A stretch of 54,732 nt of DNA from Oscillospiraceae bacterium (lineage in GTDB: Bacteria > Bacillota > Clostridia > Oscillospirales > Ruminococcaceae), in NCBI GenBank assembly GCA_022792755.1, contig JAAWBP010000082.1, positions 1 through 54,732 of the forward strand, read 5' to 3'. The position numbers were made by a program, and so were the translations under genes. The notes below the pieces were generated by a model that did not search any database, was not told the origin of the DNA, and worked only from the letters and a program-made list of their open reading frames with translations. Below, piece after piece: positions 26,024-34,751 of the stretch (positions are counted from its first letter, which is position 1; each line of letters opens with the position of its first letter).

Positions 26024-26271
26024 CAAAAAATACAAAGCCTGTTAGAATCGCCAAAAACCTTCCTTCTCTTTTGTGGAAGATCGCAAAATCCAGCCGTAAA
26101 TCCACCCTTTCCAATTAACGGATAAATCTCACAATAAAGGGAACAGCCTGTAGCAAACCGCTGATGGAACGACAAGGCCGAGCAAAATAAAACATGGAGT
26201 ATCCGCTTGACAAACCAAACTATTTTCTCAATCCATTTCCAAAATGTTTCCGGTCTGTCACAGAATTGCCC
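26024..26271. other. Non-coding gap between divergent genes
   Basis: I see no RNA gene, repeat or convincing gene. A minus-strand open frame crosses it but is only an extension of an antisense frame over the neighbouring dehydrogenase. Confidence 0.4.
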
Positions 26272-26300
26272 TTGTTTTTCGACCCGGGCCGTGTTATGCT
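26272..26300 (+). promoter_or_regulatory. Candidate promoter of the dehydrogenase-transpeptidase pair
   Basis: TTGTTT (26272-26277) and TATGCT (26295-26300) with a 17-base spacer, 35 bases before the ATG at 26336. Confidence 0.45.
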
Positions 26301-26335
26301 GAAAAAATGAAATGATCACAAGGGAGGATTTCTCA

Positions 26336-27109
26336 ATGCCATTTATGGAACGGTTTTCACTCAAAGGAAAAAACATCCTGATCACCGGGGGAAGCCGCGG
26401 GATCGGCCGAGTGGTCGCCGGATGCCTGGCCGACGCCGGGGCGAATATCGGGATTCTCGGGACGAGTACAGAAACCGCCCAAAAGGCGGCGGCGGAAATT
26501 GCGAAAGAGCACGGCGTCCGCGCCCGTGGATATGGAGGCGATATTTCAAATCCCGAAGATGTGGAAGCCTCCGTTTCGGAATTTGTCAAAGATTTCGGAC
26601 AGATCGATGTGCTGTTCAACAACGCTGGCATCTGCCAGCACAAGCCGGTCATGGAACTCACCTACGACGAGTGGCTGAAGGTCATCGACGTCAATGTCAA
26701 CGGCACCTTTCTGATGGCGCATGCTGCTGCGAAATATATGATTCGGGACGGCGTGAAAGGGTCTATCATCAACACGGCTTCCATCTCCGGCTCGATCGTC
26801 AACCTGCCGCAGCCGCAGGCCGCCTACAACACCTCCAAAGCGGGGGTCGTCCACCTGACGAAGGTGCTCGCCGTGGAATTGTGCGGCTATGGAATCCGGG
26901 TAAATTCCATCAGCCCGGGATATACTATGACCGAAATGATTTCGAGCGTAGACCCCTCTTGGATCGCTTACTGGAAAAACGCCGTGCCGATGCACCGGTT
27001 AGCATCCCCGGAAGAACTGGCGGGCGCCGTCGTCTATCTTGCAAGCGCAGCCTCCAGCTATACCACCGGAGCAGACCTGATTATAGATGGAGGGTTTACC
27101 TGCCTATAA
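26336..27109 (+). CDS. Short-chain dehydrogenase/reductase (sugar alcohol type)
   Basis: A 257-residue classical SDR. The NAD(P)-binding TGGSRGIGR motif lies near residue 17, NNAGI near 97, the catalytic Ser in SISGSIVN and the YNTSKAG (Tyr-Lys) pair near 162, and NSISPGYTMTEM follows. The sequence style resembles sorbose/mannitol/arabinitol dehydrogenases, but the substrate is not established. The ATG at 26336 is preferred over 26312 because GGGAGG is correctly spaced before it. The next gene starts 13 bases later and is probably co-transcribed. Confidence 0.87.
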   Translation: MPFMERFSLKGKNILITGGSRGIGRVVAGCLADAGANIGILGTSTETAQKAAAEIAKEHGVRARGYGGDISNPEDVEASVSEFVKDFGQIDVLFNNAGICQHKPVMELTYDEWLKVIDVNVNGTFLMAHAAAKYMIRDGVKGSIINTASISGSIVNLPQPQAAYNTSKAGVVHLTKVLAVELCGYGIRVNSISPGYTMTEMISSVDPSWIAYWKNAVPMHRLASPEELAGAVVYLASAASSYTTGADLIIDGGFTCL

Positions 27110-27122
27110 AAAGGAGGATACC

Positions 27123-28325
27123 ATGGCGAATAAGCATCTAACCCGGAAGAGTAAAATTATCATCAGCCTCTCGGCATCCCTGGCTTTTCTTTTGCTGGCC
27201 GCAGGGATTATTTTTGCTCTTTATCAGAATCACCTCAATTATCTCAAAGAAATCACCCCCATCCCAAACAGCGGCTTGCAGGTCGAAATCGGGGTCGATG
27301 CGCTTCCCTCCCCGGAGCAGTACTTTTCCCATCTGGGCTCTTTTGACGGTCAGACCGCTTCGATCGAATATACCAGCCGTGAAACCGGCGAACTGTTCAT
27401 CGAAAATGAAACTGGCAGCCCCGCGCTCCCGGTCGGAAGCTACACCGTCTCGCTCCGCTGTGATGGATGGGATGGGCCTTTCGTCTCCTCGCTCATAGTA
27501 AACGATACAACACCGCCCATCCTCACCTTAAAAGAGGTTTCGATTGAATACGACGGCAGTTACAGCAAAGACGATTTTCTGGAAAGCTGTCTCGACAATT
27601 CGGGGGAAGATTGCAGCTTTTCCGTCTCAGCGGCAAATGCCGACGGCGATACGGTGGAGATGCCTTCTTCCACGGATTCCGGAACCTACACTGTCACAGT
27701 CACCGCCACCGATCCGAGCGGAAATTCCTCCAGTATGGATACGACGCTGTCAATCGGCGAAAAGCCGGCACCGCCGCCTGAGCCCGAACCGGTTCAGCCC
27801 TCTCAGCCTGCCCAGCCATCCTCTGGAACACCCTATTCCATTTCGATCAACCGCGCCCAGAACACTGTCACCATTTCACAGCGAAACGAAAACAACGAAT
27901 ACGTCCCATTCAAGGCTTTTGTCTGTTCTACTGGAGGCTCCAACACGCCGCTCGGCAATTTCAAGCTTGGGCAGCGGTATCTCTGGCTCCCCCTCTACGG
28001 AGGCGTATACGGGCAGTACACCATCCGCATCCACGGGAGCATCGCTTTCCACTCTGTTCCTTATTACACACAGGACAAATCGGATTTGGAATACGAAGAG
28101 TACAACAAGCTCGGTTCAACTGCTTCCGCAGGATGTGTACGGCTCTGTGTTCAGGATGTCAAATGGATTTATGAAAACTGCGAAGCAGGGACACCGGTGA
28201 CGATCTATGACGGCGACGACCCGGGCCCGCTTGGAAAGCCGAGCTCTATTCAGATCGATATCAACAGCCCGAACCGTGGCTGGGATCCGACGGACCCCGA
28301 TCCGGCGAACCCGTGGAATCAATGA
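27123..28325 (+). CDS. Membrane-anchored L,D-transpeptidase (YkuD) with Ig-like region
   Basis: A 400-residue exported protein. A single membrane anchor (about 12-34) is followed by an Ig-like beta-rich region (about 128-212, with DTTPPILTL and ATDPSGNSSS, as in DUF5011-type domains), a Pro-rich linker (215-236) and a C-terminal YkuD domain. The catalytic motif is complete: HGS at 304-306 and SAGCVRL at 335-341 with nucleophile C338. Such enzymes form or edit 3-3 cross-links in peptidoglycan or attach proteins to it. The ATG at 27123 follows an AGGAGG site. Confidence 0.9.
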   Translation: MANKHLTRKSKIIISLSASLAFLLLAAGIIFALYQNHLNYLKEITPIPNSGLQVEIGVDALPSPEQYFSHLGSFDGQTASIEYTSRETGELFIENETGSPALPVGSYTVSLRCDGWDGPFVSSLIVNDTTPPILTLKEVSIEYDGSYSKDDFLESCLDNSGEDCSFSVSAANADGDTVEMPSSTDSGTYTVTVTATDPSGNSSSMDTTLSIGEKPAPPPEPEPVQPSQPAQPSSGTPYSISINRAQNTVTISQRNENNEYVPFKAFVCSTGGSNTPLGNFKLGQRYLWLPLYGGVYGQYTIRIHGSIAFHSVPYYTQDKSDLEYEEYNKLGSTASAGCVRLCVQDVKWIYENCEAGTPVTIYDGDDPGPLGKPSSIQIDINSPNRGWDPTDPDPANPWNQ

Positions 28326-28367
28326 TGGATCTGATTACAATTGAAACATTTTGAAAAGCCAGTCGAT

Positions 28368-28411
28368 AAAAAACCGCCCGGGAGAGAAAAATCTCTCCCG
28401 GGCGGTTTTTT
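28368..28411. terminator. Strong bidirectional terminator
   Basis: A perfect 20-base stem (28368-28387 with 28392-28411), core CCGCCCGGGAGAG, AAAA loop, T/A ends. It separates the convergent transpeptidase and spoIIE genes. Confidence 0.95.
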
Positions 28412-28417
28412 ATCTGT

Positions 28418-30733
28418 TTAGATTTCCGTGGTGATCCTCACCGCTATCGCCGTTACGTCGTCGCTGTGCCCATCGATGCGGCGCCTTCTCGCCTCGTTCG
28501 CAATCCTTCCCGCGATTTCGCGGGCAGATTTCCTGGCGTTCATCTCCAGCTCTGCCTCGATCCAATCCGTTCCGGTAGCGGTCACCCCATCCGAAACCAT
28601 CAAAATCAAATCCCCGTCCGACAGCTTGCAGTCCTGACGGTCAAAGCCCACCCCCTTGATGATCCCGATCGGAAGGGAATCCGATTCCAACCTCTGTACA
28701 GTGCCGCCTTTCAGAATGAAGGTCGGTGCCGCGCCCGCCTTGAGCAGTTCCACCCTGCCCGTATAGAGGTCGGCTCTTAAAATATCGATGGTTGCAAGGG
28801 ATTCCTCCGGCGCTTTGATCAAGAGAGAAGAATTGACCAGCTTGATCGCTGACTCGAACCCAAAGCCCGCCTTGATCAGCTTCAAAATAAACGAACAGGT
28901 CATAACCGAGTCGACCGCCGCCCGGCCGCCGCTGCCCATCCCGTCGCTCAAAACCAAATGGAAAAACCCCTTTGAGTCGAGGAAGGATTCATAGCAGTCC
29001 CCACAGTGCTGTTCCCCGTCCGCGGGGTACTGCTCCGCATGGAAATCGGCACGGTAACGGGCTGTTTCAAAGAAGGAAAGCTTGATCTTTTCCCCAATTT
29101 CAGTCACACTCGGCAGGTCGAATTCCAAGTCCAGCGCTGAAGAGAGGTTTTCACAGAGGAGCTGTTCCGAAACGGGAACCGGCGCTTTCAGGTAAATTTC
29201 CACCCCGGCGCGGCCATCCCGGTCGACAAAACAGACAGTTTGTTCCGACCTGACGTTCAAATTCCGGAGGACGGTATGTGCCTTTTCTGTCCCGCGTTCG
29301 TCAACCGTGGCAATGAAGCCGATCTCCTCCCCGATTTCACAGAGCATATCGGCGACGCCGTCAAGCTGTTCCGATGAGACCTGTTTTGCCTCCTCCACCA
29401 TCCGCACCGCCTGTTTATGGGAGAGATAGCTCTGGTAATTCTGGTTGACAGTGGTGGTCAAAGCGCTGAATTTGCAGCATTTGTTCTGAAAATACTGCGG
29501 CATTTGGTCTTCCCGGATCCTCCCCTCTTTCTTTAAGATCGGCGTCAGTGCCTGCAGCGCCTGCCAGGTAGAGTCGTACTGCGTTTCCCAGCAAAACATC
29601 TTCAAGCCACAGTGGAGGCAGACGCTGTCCGCACTCCTGTGATAGACCGATGCAATGTCCAAAGCCGTGTTTTCCTGGATCTTGCCCGACACCATATCCA
29701 CCGAATTTCTGAGATCGTGGATGGCGAGGGAGGCAAACTTCAACCGCCCTGCAAGCCAGTTCCCCTCCCGGTCCGGCTCTTGGAGCTCCACAGCCTCAGA
29801 GGACGTCTGAAAGCTCCACCTCAAATAACGCACAGGAACGACCGCGATCACCGCCGCCGCCAAAAAGGAGTCGAGGAGATAGGCTACCGTCTGCTGCTCC
29901 ACCCCCACGAGCAGGGCCCCGCAGGTGTTGATTGCCAGGAAAACTGCGATCTGCCCTGTTTTCCTGATCGGCTTCAAAGCGCTCGCGACAATGGCAGCAA
30001 TCATCAGCGCCCCGCAATAGGGGGCAAAATCGGCGCTGTAAAGGGCCAACGCCGCAGATACTCCCGCCGCGACCGCCGCGCTGAAAAATCCCCCTTTTCC
30101 CATAAAGTAAAGGACAGCCAGCACACCGGCAATCCTTCCGACCGAAAAGGTAAAGAGCTTGATGTCACAGAGTGCAACCAGAAAGACCGCTGCAATCACT
30201 CCGACGCTGATCATTTCCCTCACCGTATAATGGCGCAGGTCGCGCGGCGAAAAAAAGGCTTGTACCGCGGTCGCGCTGAAAAATGTGACCGCAAAGCAAA
30301 GGCAGGCCTGCAAAGAGCGAAACAGGTAGGTCATCATCCCCGCGCCTTCTACGGCCGATGCGCCGATCCCGCAGCAAAACAGGATGCTGAACGAAATACA
30401 GCCCAGCAAAATGGGATTTGCTTTCAGCGAGGAAGCAGGGCGGACAAAGACTTTGACCGCCAGAAGGAGAAGCAGGGCGGGCAGTAAAACCAACTGGTCC
30501 GCCGAATTCCCGAACAGGTAATAACCGATCAGGCTGCCTGCAACCGCGGCATAAGAATAGCTCTTCGGCAGAGCAGCCGACAGGGCAATCCCCATCCCTG
30601 CCAGGCCGCCGATCAGCCGCGCGTTGGAGGCCAAAGCCGTCAATAGGAGCACGATCCCGTACCGGACGGCTGATTCCACCCCCTGAAACCGCCCTGAACG
30701 CTCCGCCGTCTTTATCTGCAATGCTGTTTTCAC
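28418..30733 (-). CDS. spoIIE: Stage II sporulation protein E (PP2C-type phosphatase)
   Basis: SpoIIE dephosphorylates the anti-anti-sigma factor SpoIIAA to release sigma-F in the forespore and also acts at the polar septum. The 771-residue protein has about ten N-terminal transmembrane helices (about 20-310), a central regulatory region with a Cys-containing segment (SVCLHCGLKMFCWE), and a C-terminal PP2C-type domain (about 560-770) with the metal-binding LSDGMGSGGRAA and MVSDGVTATG motifs. Its length matches the Bacillus and clostridial proteins. This is the best evidence for sporulation in the window. The promoter upstream has a Spo0A-type layout. Confidence 0.95.
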   Translation of the reverse strand: MKTALQIKTAERSGRFQGVESAVRYGIVLLLTALASNARLIGGLAGMGIALSAALPKSYSYAAVAGSLIGYYLFGNSADQLVLLPALLLLLAVKVFVRPASSLKANPILLGCISFSILFCCGIGASAVEGAGMMTYLFRSLQACLCFAVTFFSATAVQAFFSPRDLRHYTVREMISVGVIAAVFLVALCDIKLFTFSVGRIAGVLAVLYFMGKGGFFSAAVAAGVSAALALYSADFAPYCGALMIAAIVASALKPIRKTGQIAVFLAINTCGALLVGVEQQTVAYLLDSFLAAAVIAVVPVRYLRWSFQTSSEAVELQEPDREGNWLAGRLKFASLAIHDLRNSVDMVSGKIQENTALDIASVYHRSADSVCLHCGLKMFCWETQYDSTWQALQALTPILKKEGRIREDQMPQYFQNKCCKFSALTTTVNQNYQSYLSHKQAVRMVEEAKQVSSEQLDGVADMLCEIGEEIGFIATVDERGTEKAHTVLRNLNVRSEQTVCFVDRDGRAGVEIYLKAPVPVSEQLLCENLSSALDLEFDLPSVTEIGEKIKLSFFETARYRADFHAEQYPADGEQHCGDCYESFLDSKGFFHLVLSDGMGSGGRAAVDSVMTCSFILKLIKAGFGFESAIKLVNSSLLIKAPEESLATIDILRADLYTGRVELLKAGAAPTFILKGGTVQRLESDSLPIGIIKGVGFDRQDCKLSDGDLILMVSDGVTATGTDWIEAELEMNARKSAREIAGRIANEARRRRIDGHSDDVTAIAVRITTEI

Positions 30734-30787
30734 GTCTCGACACCTCTGAAAATTTCATTCATCCCACAGAATTTGGAAATTAATCCC

Positions 30788-30820
30788 ATTATATTCTGTT
30801 TCACGCAGATAAGATGTCAA
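30788..30820 (-). promoter_or_regulatory. spoIIE promoter with 21-base spacer and Spo0A-like box
   Basis: On the minus strand TTGACA (30820-30815) and TATAAT (30793-30788) are 21 bases apart. In Bacillus subtilis the spoIIE promoter has the same abnormal 21-base spacing and needs Spo0A~P. The sequence TTTGACA spanning the -35 differs at one base from the 0A box TTCGACA. Control by Spo0A is inferred. Confidence 0.75.
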
Positions 30821-30979
30821 AGCGTCAGGGCAAAAAAAGGGAAAAAACGGAAGGTTCTGCGGAATTACTGATAAACAGGGAGAAGAAACCGTTTTCCTTC
30901 CCCTTCAGCGTGTTTTTTAAACGCGATTCGGCCCTCAATTGACAAGGGCGGACAAGGTTTTTCGAAGAGGATAACAAAG
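30821..30979. other. Gap between spoIIE promoter and gltX
   Basis: No convincing gene or RNA was seen in this stretch. Confidence 0.4.
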
Positions 30980-31006
30980 CAGCGCGGAGAACTCATCCCC
31001 GCGCTG
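30980..31006 (-). terminator. Weak terminator-like hairpin after gltX
   Basis: CAGCGCGG (30980-30987) pairs with CCGCGCTG (30999-31006). The T run that follows on the minus strand is poor. Confidence 0.45.
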
Positions 31007-31019
31007 ACAGCGTATTATT

Positions 31020-32474
31020 CTATTGTTCCAGCTGCTCGATCCCCGTACGGATCCGTTTGAGAGACTCCTCTTTCCCCAAAATGGCACAGATTTCGATTCC
31101 GCCGCCCGGCGTAAACTGTTTTCCCGAAACTGCAACCCGAACCGGCCAGAGGATCAAACCGTTTTTGACACCCTTTTCCGCAATCAGCTCGAATAAAGCC
31201 GAATGGATTGCCTCCTCCGTCCACTCGCCCAGTCCTTCGAGCACCGGCAGCACCGCTTTCAAGCTTTCGAGCGAGTTTTCCTCATTGGTTTTCATCTTCT
31301 TATGGCAGTAGAGGGCATTGTCATAAACCGGAAGCTGGTCGATAAAATCCACCTGCTCCGGAATATCGGTAAACAATTCGGTGCGGGACTGGAGAACCCG
31401 GGCAATCAGCCGGGTATCCACATCCTCCCTCTTACAGGTCTGGCGGATATAGGGGAGCGCCAGCTTTTCAAACTCCTCCAGCGGCAGGCGGCGGATATAC
31501 GCCCCGTTGATCGCTTTGAGCTTGACCGGGTCGAAGATCGCGGGCGATTTGGAGATGCCGGAAATATCGAACTCCCGCACCAGTTCCTCCAAGGTGAAAA
31601 TCTCCTCTTCCCCCTTCGGGCTCCAGCCGAGCAGGGCGATGTAGTTGACGACCGCCTCGGTCAGAAACCCCTTTTCGACCAGGTCTTCAAAGGATGCGTC
31701 CCCGTTGCGTTTGGAGAGCTTTTCTGTCTGGTTCTTCATCACCGGCGGGCAGTGGACATAAACCGGTTTTTCCCAGCCGAACGCCTCATAGAGCAGATTG
31801 TATTTCGGGGCGGAGGAAAGATATTCGTTCCCCCGGATGACGTGGGTGATCCCCATCGTGTGGTCGTCCACGACGTTTGCGAAATTGTAAGTGGGCATTC
31901 CGTCGGTCTTGATCAAAATCTGGTCGTCCAGAACCGAATTGTCGACCGTGATGTCCCCGAAGACCTCATCGTGAAAGGTGGTCGTCCCCTCCTCCGGCAT
32001 CTTCTGGCGGATGACGTAAGGGACGCCGGCCTTCAGCTTTTCCTCGATCTCCTCTTTGGTGAGGTTCCGGCAGTGCCCGTCGTATTTGGGTGCCATCCCC
32101 GAAGCCTGCTGGATTTTTTTGAGCTCCTCCAGGCGGTCTTTATCGCAGAAGCAATAGTAGGCATCCCCGCTTTCAACGAGCTTCAGGGCGTATTCCTTGA
32201 ACATCCCCATCCGCTCGCTCTGGACATAGGGGCCGCAGGGACCGCCGACATCCGGGCCCTCATCCCAATTGAGCCCTGTTTTGCGGAGGGTATTGTAAAT
32301 GATGTCGACCGCGCCTTCCACATAGCGTTCCCGGTCGGTATCCTCGATCCTCAAGATAAATTTTCCGTCCTTGTCCTTTCGGGCAAGCAGATAGGCGTAA
32401 AGAGCCGTGCGCAGATTGCCGACGTGCATATAGCCGGTCGGGCTGGGCGCAAATCTGGTTCGAACCGTTGACAT
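31020..32474 (-). CDS. gltX: Glutamyl-tRNA synthetase
   Basis: A class I aminoacyl-tRNA synthetase charging tRNA-Glu. The 484-residue protein has the HIGH-type motif PSPTGYMHVGNLR near residue 10 and the KMSKS-type motif EKLSKRNGD near 243, with a bacterial C-terminal anticodon-binding domain. A CYYCFCDKD-like segment near 107 contains cysteines but does not form a clear zinc site. In Firmicutes without GlnRS this enzyme usually also charges tRNA-Gln for amidation by GatCAB, but that cannot be seen here. It is transcribed from its own promoter. Confidence 0.95.
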   Translation of the reverse strand: MSTVRTRFAPSPTGYMHVGNLRTALYAYLLARKDKDGKFILRIEDTDRERYVEGAVDIIYNTLRKTGLNWDEGPDVGGPCGPYVQSERMGMFKEYALKLVESGDAYYCFCDKDRLEELKKIQQASGMAPKYDGHCRNLTKEEIEEKLKAGVPYVIRQKMPEEGTTTFHDEVFGDITVDNSVLDDQILIKTDGMPTYNFANVVDDHTMGITHVIRGNEYLSSAPKYNLLYEAFGWEKPVYVHCPPVMKNQTEKLSKRNGDASFEDLVEKGFLTEAVVNYIALLGWSPKGEEEIFTLEELVREFDISGISKSPAIFDPVKLKAINGAYIRRLPLEEFEKLALPYIRQTCKREDVDTRLIARVLQSRTELFTDIPEQVDFIDQLPVYDNALYCHKKMKTNEENSLESLKAVLPVLEGLGEWTEEAIHSALFELIAEKGVKNGLILWPVRVAVSGKQFTPGGGIEICAILGKEESLKRIRTGIEQLEQ

Positions 32475-32508
32475 TTCGGTACTTCCTTTCCTTTCCTGTA
32501 TCTTTAAT

Positions 32509-32537
32509 ATACTACCGTTTTACGCTGTTTTTGTCAA
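32509..32537 (-). promoter_or_regulatory. gltX promoter
   Basis: On the minus strand TTGACA (32537-32532) and TAGTAT (32514-32509), 17-base spacer, about 35 bases before the ATG. Confidence 0.75.
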
Positions 32538-32632
32538 TCGTTTTCCCCTGCTCTTTTATGTAAAACCGGGTTGGAGGGCAAAGCATCGGCTGTCCTATTC
32601 CAGCCTCATGTCAATTGATTGAAATAGAATTT

Positions 32633-33223
32633 TCAGAACCGGTTCGGCAAAGCACCGGGCGCCTCTCCGCCTATTATTTCCAGTCCGTCCGGGATATTTC
32701 GAACTGCAAGGGCACAGGCATCGGTCAGCCGCAAATGGTTTTTCAGCGGAAATGTCAACTTTCCCCGCGGTTCTCCTTCCTTGCAATGTACATCCAATCT
32801 CGCATTGAACAGCCCCAAATTACCTGGAATATTATTGAAAAAAATAAGGCTTCCTGCGCTTACTCCCAGCACAACACCGTCTGCATCGATATACTCCAGC
32901 AAAGTTTTATTAAATCCGGTTTCGTTGATTCTGTGAAGCAGATAACCAGTGTCCCCGCCGCATAAATACACGATGTCATACTGCTGCAGCTCTTCGGTGT
33001 CCATCCCCCTGTGCAGATCGTACACACTTATATTTTTGTCCTGGATTCCGCATTTCAACAGATCGTTCATACATTTCGGCAATACGGCGATCGCATCCGC
33101 ATTGACCGCGGCTACCGGGATAAACAGCGCTTTTGCCGAAGCCATATCTGCGTCTGCCAATTCCACAAAATATTTTTTGATTTCCTCTGTTTCCAGTCCC
33201 GCCGATGTGAGTAAAACTTTCAT
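32633..33223 (-). CDS. Peptidase S51 / dipeptidase E-like protein
   Basis: A 196-residue protein with the class I glutamine-amidotransferase-like fold of family S51. The nucleophile serine is S122 in LGVSAGS, with CGGDTGYLL near 88 as the usual upstream motif. PepE-type enzymes cleave N-terminal Asp dipeptides; many clostridial homologues are only annotated as amidotransferase-like. It is encoded 12 bases downstream of an XRE-type regulator, so the pair is probably one operon. Confidence 0.85.
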   Translation of the reverse strand: MKVLLTSAGLETEEIKKYFVELADADMASAKALFIPVAAVNADAIAVLPKCMNDLLKCGIQDKNISVYDLHRGMDTEELQQYDIVYLCGGDTGYLLHRINETGFNKTLLEYIDADGVVLGVSAGSLIFFNNIPGNLGLFNARLDVHCKEGEPRGKLTFPLKNHLRLTDACALAVRNIPDGLEIIGGEAPGALPNRF

Positions 33224-33235
33224 TTTTTCATCCCC

Positions 33236-33856
33236 CTATTCCGGCCAATTCATTTGTCTATCCAAAATCCCCATTTTTCGGCATTCAGCGCATACAGCTT
33301 CTTTTTCCGCCTGATTTCCAATTTGATATTTTAAAATCTTATCTTTGAAAACAATATACTTTTTATTTCCCGCTTTAAAATCGACAAACCAGGTTCCGCC
33401 TCGGCCCGAATCCGATAGCATGGCCTTTGAAATCCGTTCAGGAAAGTCCTTGTTTGGGCAGGTAAAAAAGAGCGCCGTCCAATATTTGGGTTCCCCGTCC
33501 GTGCTCCATAATTCAACCTTATGTATGTTAAGGCAATCGATTATATTTTCATCGCTGATACTTTCCTTGATCAATACCCCCTCATAAATTTCCGTTTTCT
33601 TTTCCTGACCCACATTGCCGCCGCAGCCATGCCCCTTCTGAACACCGTCTACCATCAATTCGTCTTTCAGCAAAACGTCCATGGAAACGTGGAGGGCTTC
33701 TCCCAATACCAATAGTTTATCCACTTCCGGGAGCATAACGCCAGACTCCCATTTAGAGACAGACTGCCTGCTTACGCTGCAAATTGCAGCAAGTTCCTCC
33801 TGCGTCATTTGATTTGTTTTTCTCAATTCAATGAGCTTCTCCGACAATTTCACCAC
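33236..33856 (-). CDS. XRE-family transcriptional regulator with unknown C-terminal domain
   Basis: A 206-residue DNA-binding protein. Residues about 5-60 form a Cro/CI helix-turn-helix (ELRKTNQMTQEELAAICSVS, then RQSVSKWESG). The C-terminal ~130 residues have several aromatic and Cys residues (GCGGN, CAECRKMG) and no family I recognise; they might sense a ligand or metal. The start is one of two tandem GTG codons (33856 or 33853) behind AGGAGG. TATAAT lies on the minus strand at 33885-33880, without a good -35, which would fit a regulated promoter. Confidence 0.82.
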   Translation of the reverse strand: MVKLSEKLIELRKTNQMTQEELAAICSVSRQSVSKWESGVMLPEVDKLLVLGEALHVSMDVLLKDELMVDGVQKGHGCGGNVGQEKKTEIYEGVLIKESISDENIIDCLNIHKVELWSTDGEPKYWTALFFTCPNKDFPERISKAMLSDSGRGGTWFVDFKAGNKKYIVFKDKILKYQIGNQAEKEAVCAECRKMGILDRQMNWPE

Positions 33857-33879
33857 TGGATCCTCCTTTCTCGTAATTT

Positions 33880-33885
33880 ATTATA
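33880..33885 (-). promoter_or_regulatory. -10 element before the XRE regulator gene
   Basis: A perfect TATAAT on the minus strand 24 bases before the first GTG; no convincing -35 hexamer lies 16-18 bases upstream. Confidence 0.4.
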
Positions 33886-34133
33886 TCAAAAGCAAGATCG
33901 ATTTCCACCAACCGAAACGTTCTTTTCCGCAACCTCCAGTTGCCTACAGATCAGCGCAGAGTTCGACTTCTATATTTTTCATTGCATGAGGGATGACAGG
34001 CTTTTTGCCTCCGGGAGCTCAAATGCGTTGTCAATTTTTACGCTCCAAGCGCGATTCATCACTATTTTCTATTCCGACAGGGCAGATATCTTAAAAAGCC
34101 GGATAAAAACCGGAAGAAAGATCACAGAATCCC
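33886..34133. other. Non-coding gap before rpsT promoter
   Basis: No gene, repeat or RNA that I can support. Confidence 0.4.
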
Positions 34134-34162
34134 TTGAAAAGAGGGAAGAAATATGATAGGAT
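34134..34162 (+). promoter_or_regulatory. Candidate rpsT promoter
   Basis: TTGAAA (34134-34139) and TAGGAT (34157-34162) with a 17-base spacer. It predicts a leader of about 130 bases. Confidence 0.5.
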
Positions 34163-34193
34163 AATAAGCGTTGTCACGGTGTGCCAGTGTCTG

Positions 34194-34277
34194 AAAGGCA
34201 GAGGGAAAGAAGGAAGCCTTTGCATAGCGTGATGTGAAAAGGATAAGAATATTGTTAGCCAAAAGCGGTGTTCTTAT
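34194..34277 (+). promoter_or_regulatory. Structured leader of rpsT
   Basis: Two small hairpins can form: AAAGGC (34194-34199) with GCCTTT (34216-34221), and ATAAGAA (34243-34249) with TTCTTAT (34271-34277). The second ends about five bases before the AGGAGG site. Autoregulation of S20 synthesis is possible but unproven. Confidence 0.3.
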
Positions 34278-34297
34278 GTAAGAGGAGGTGGAAAAGG

Positions 34298-34552
34298 ATG
34301 CCGAATATCAAATCAGCGAAGAAAAGGGTCAAGGTGCTGGAAACGAAGACGATGCGCAACAAAGCGATCAAGAGCAATTTGAAGACAGTGCTCAAGAAAG
34401 CGGAGAGCGCGAGCGGAGCAGAAAAGGAAGCGGCGGTACGGCTGGCGGTGAAGAAGGTAGACCAGGCGTGTGCGAAAGGGCTGCTTCATAAGAATACAGC
34501 GTCGAGGAAGAAGGCGCAGCTTACGAAGAAGCTTTCGGAAGCGAAGGCGTAA
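34298..34552 (+). CDS. rpsT: Small ribosomal subunit protein S20
   Basis: An 84-residue, strongly basic, helical protein (MPNIKSAKKRVKVLETKTMR). S20 binds the 5' domain and helix 44 of 16S rRNA. The C-terminal half KGLLHKNTASRKKAQLTKKL is conserved. The ATG at 34298 is chosen over an in-frame ATG at 34268 because AGAGGAGG stands before it and the family starts MPNIKSA. It is monocistronic with a terminator at 34621-34650. Confidence 0.96.
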   Translation: MPNIKSAKKRVKVLETKTMRNKAIKSNLKTVLKKAESASGAEKEAAVRLAVKKVDQACAKGLLHKNTASRKKAQLTKKLSEAKA

Positions 34553-34620
34553 GAGAGAAGAGAACGGAAGTGAATACAGTCAGCCACCTCTCATGGCTGT
34601 AGAAGCGGAAGGAAGAGAAG

Positions 34621-34650
34621 GGCGTATAGTGAAAGCTATACGCCTTTTTT
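34621..34650 (+). terminator. Terminator of rpsT
   Basis: GGCGTATAG (34621-34629) pairs with CTATACGCC (34636-34644), followed by six T. Confidence 0.9.
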
Positions 34651-34751
34651 CTATCGATTCAGTTTACTGTTGGTATATTATTTAATATAAATACTAAAAA
34701 GATAAAACTATTTGATCCTATGCCTGGATCGCTCTGTTCGCAAAAGATAAA

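Noticed and set aside
26020..26661. A 213-residue minus-strand frame covering the SDR start and the gap before it
   Set aside because: Its N-terminal part is antisense to the SDR and the tail has no family features; no ribosome site.
34580..34598. CAGCCA...TGGCTG hairpin after rpsT as terminator
   Set aside because: Weak stem with no T run; the hairpin at 34621-34650 is clearly the terminator.
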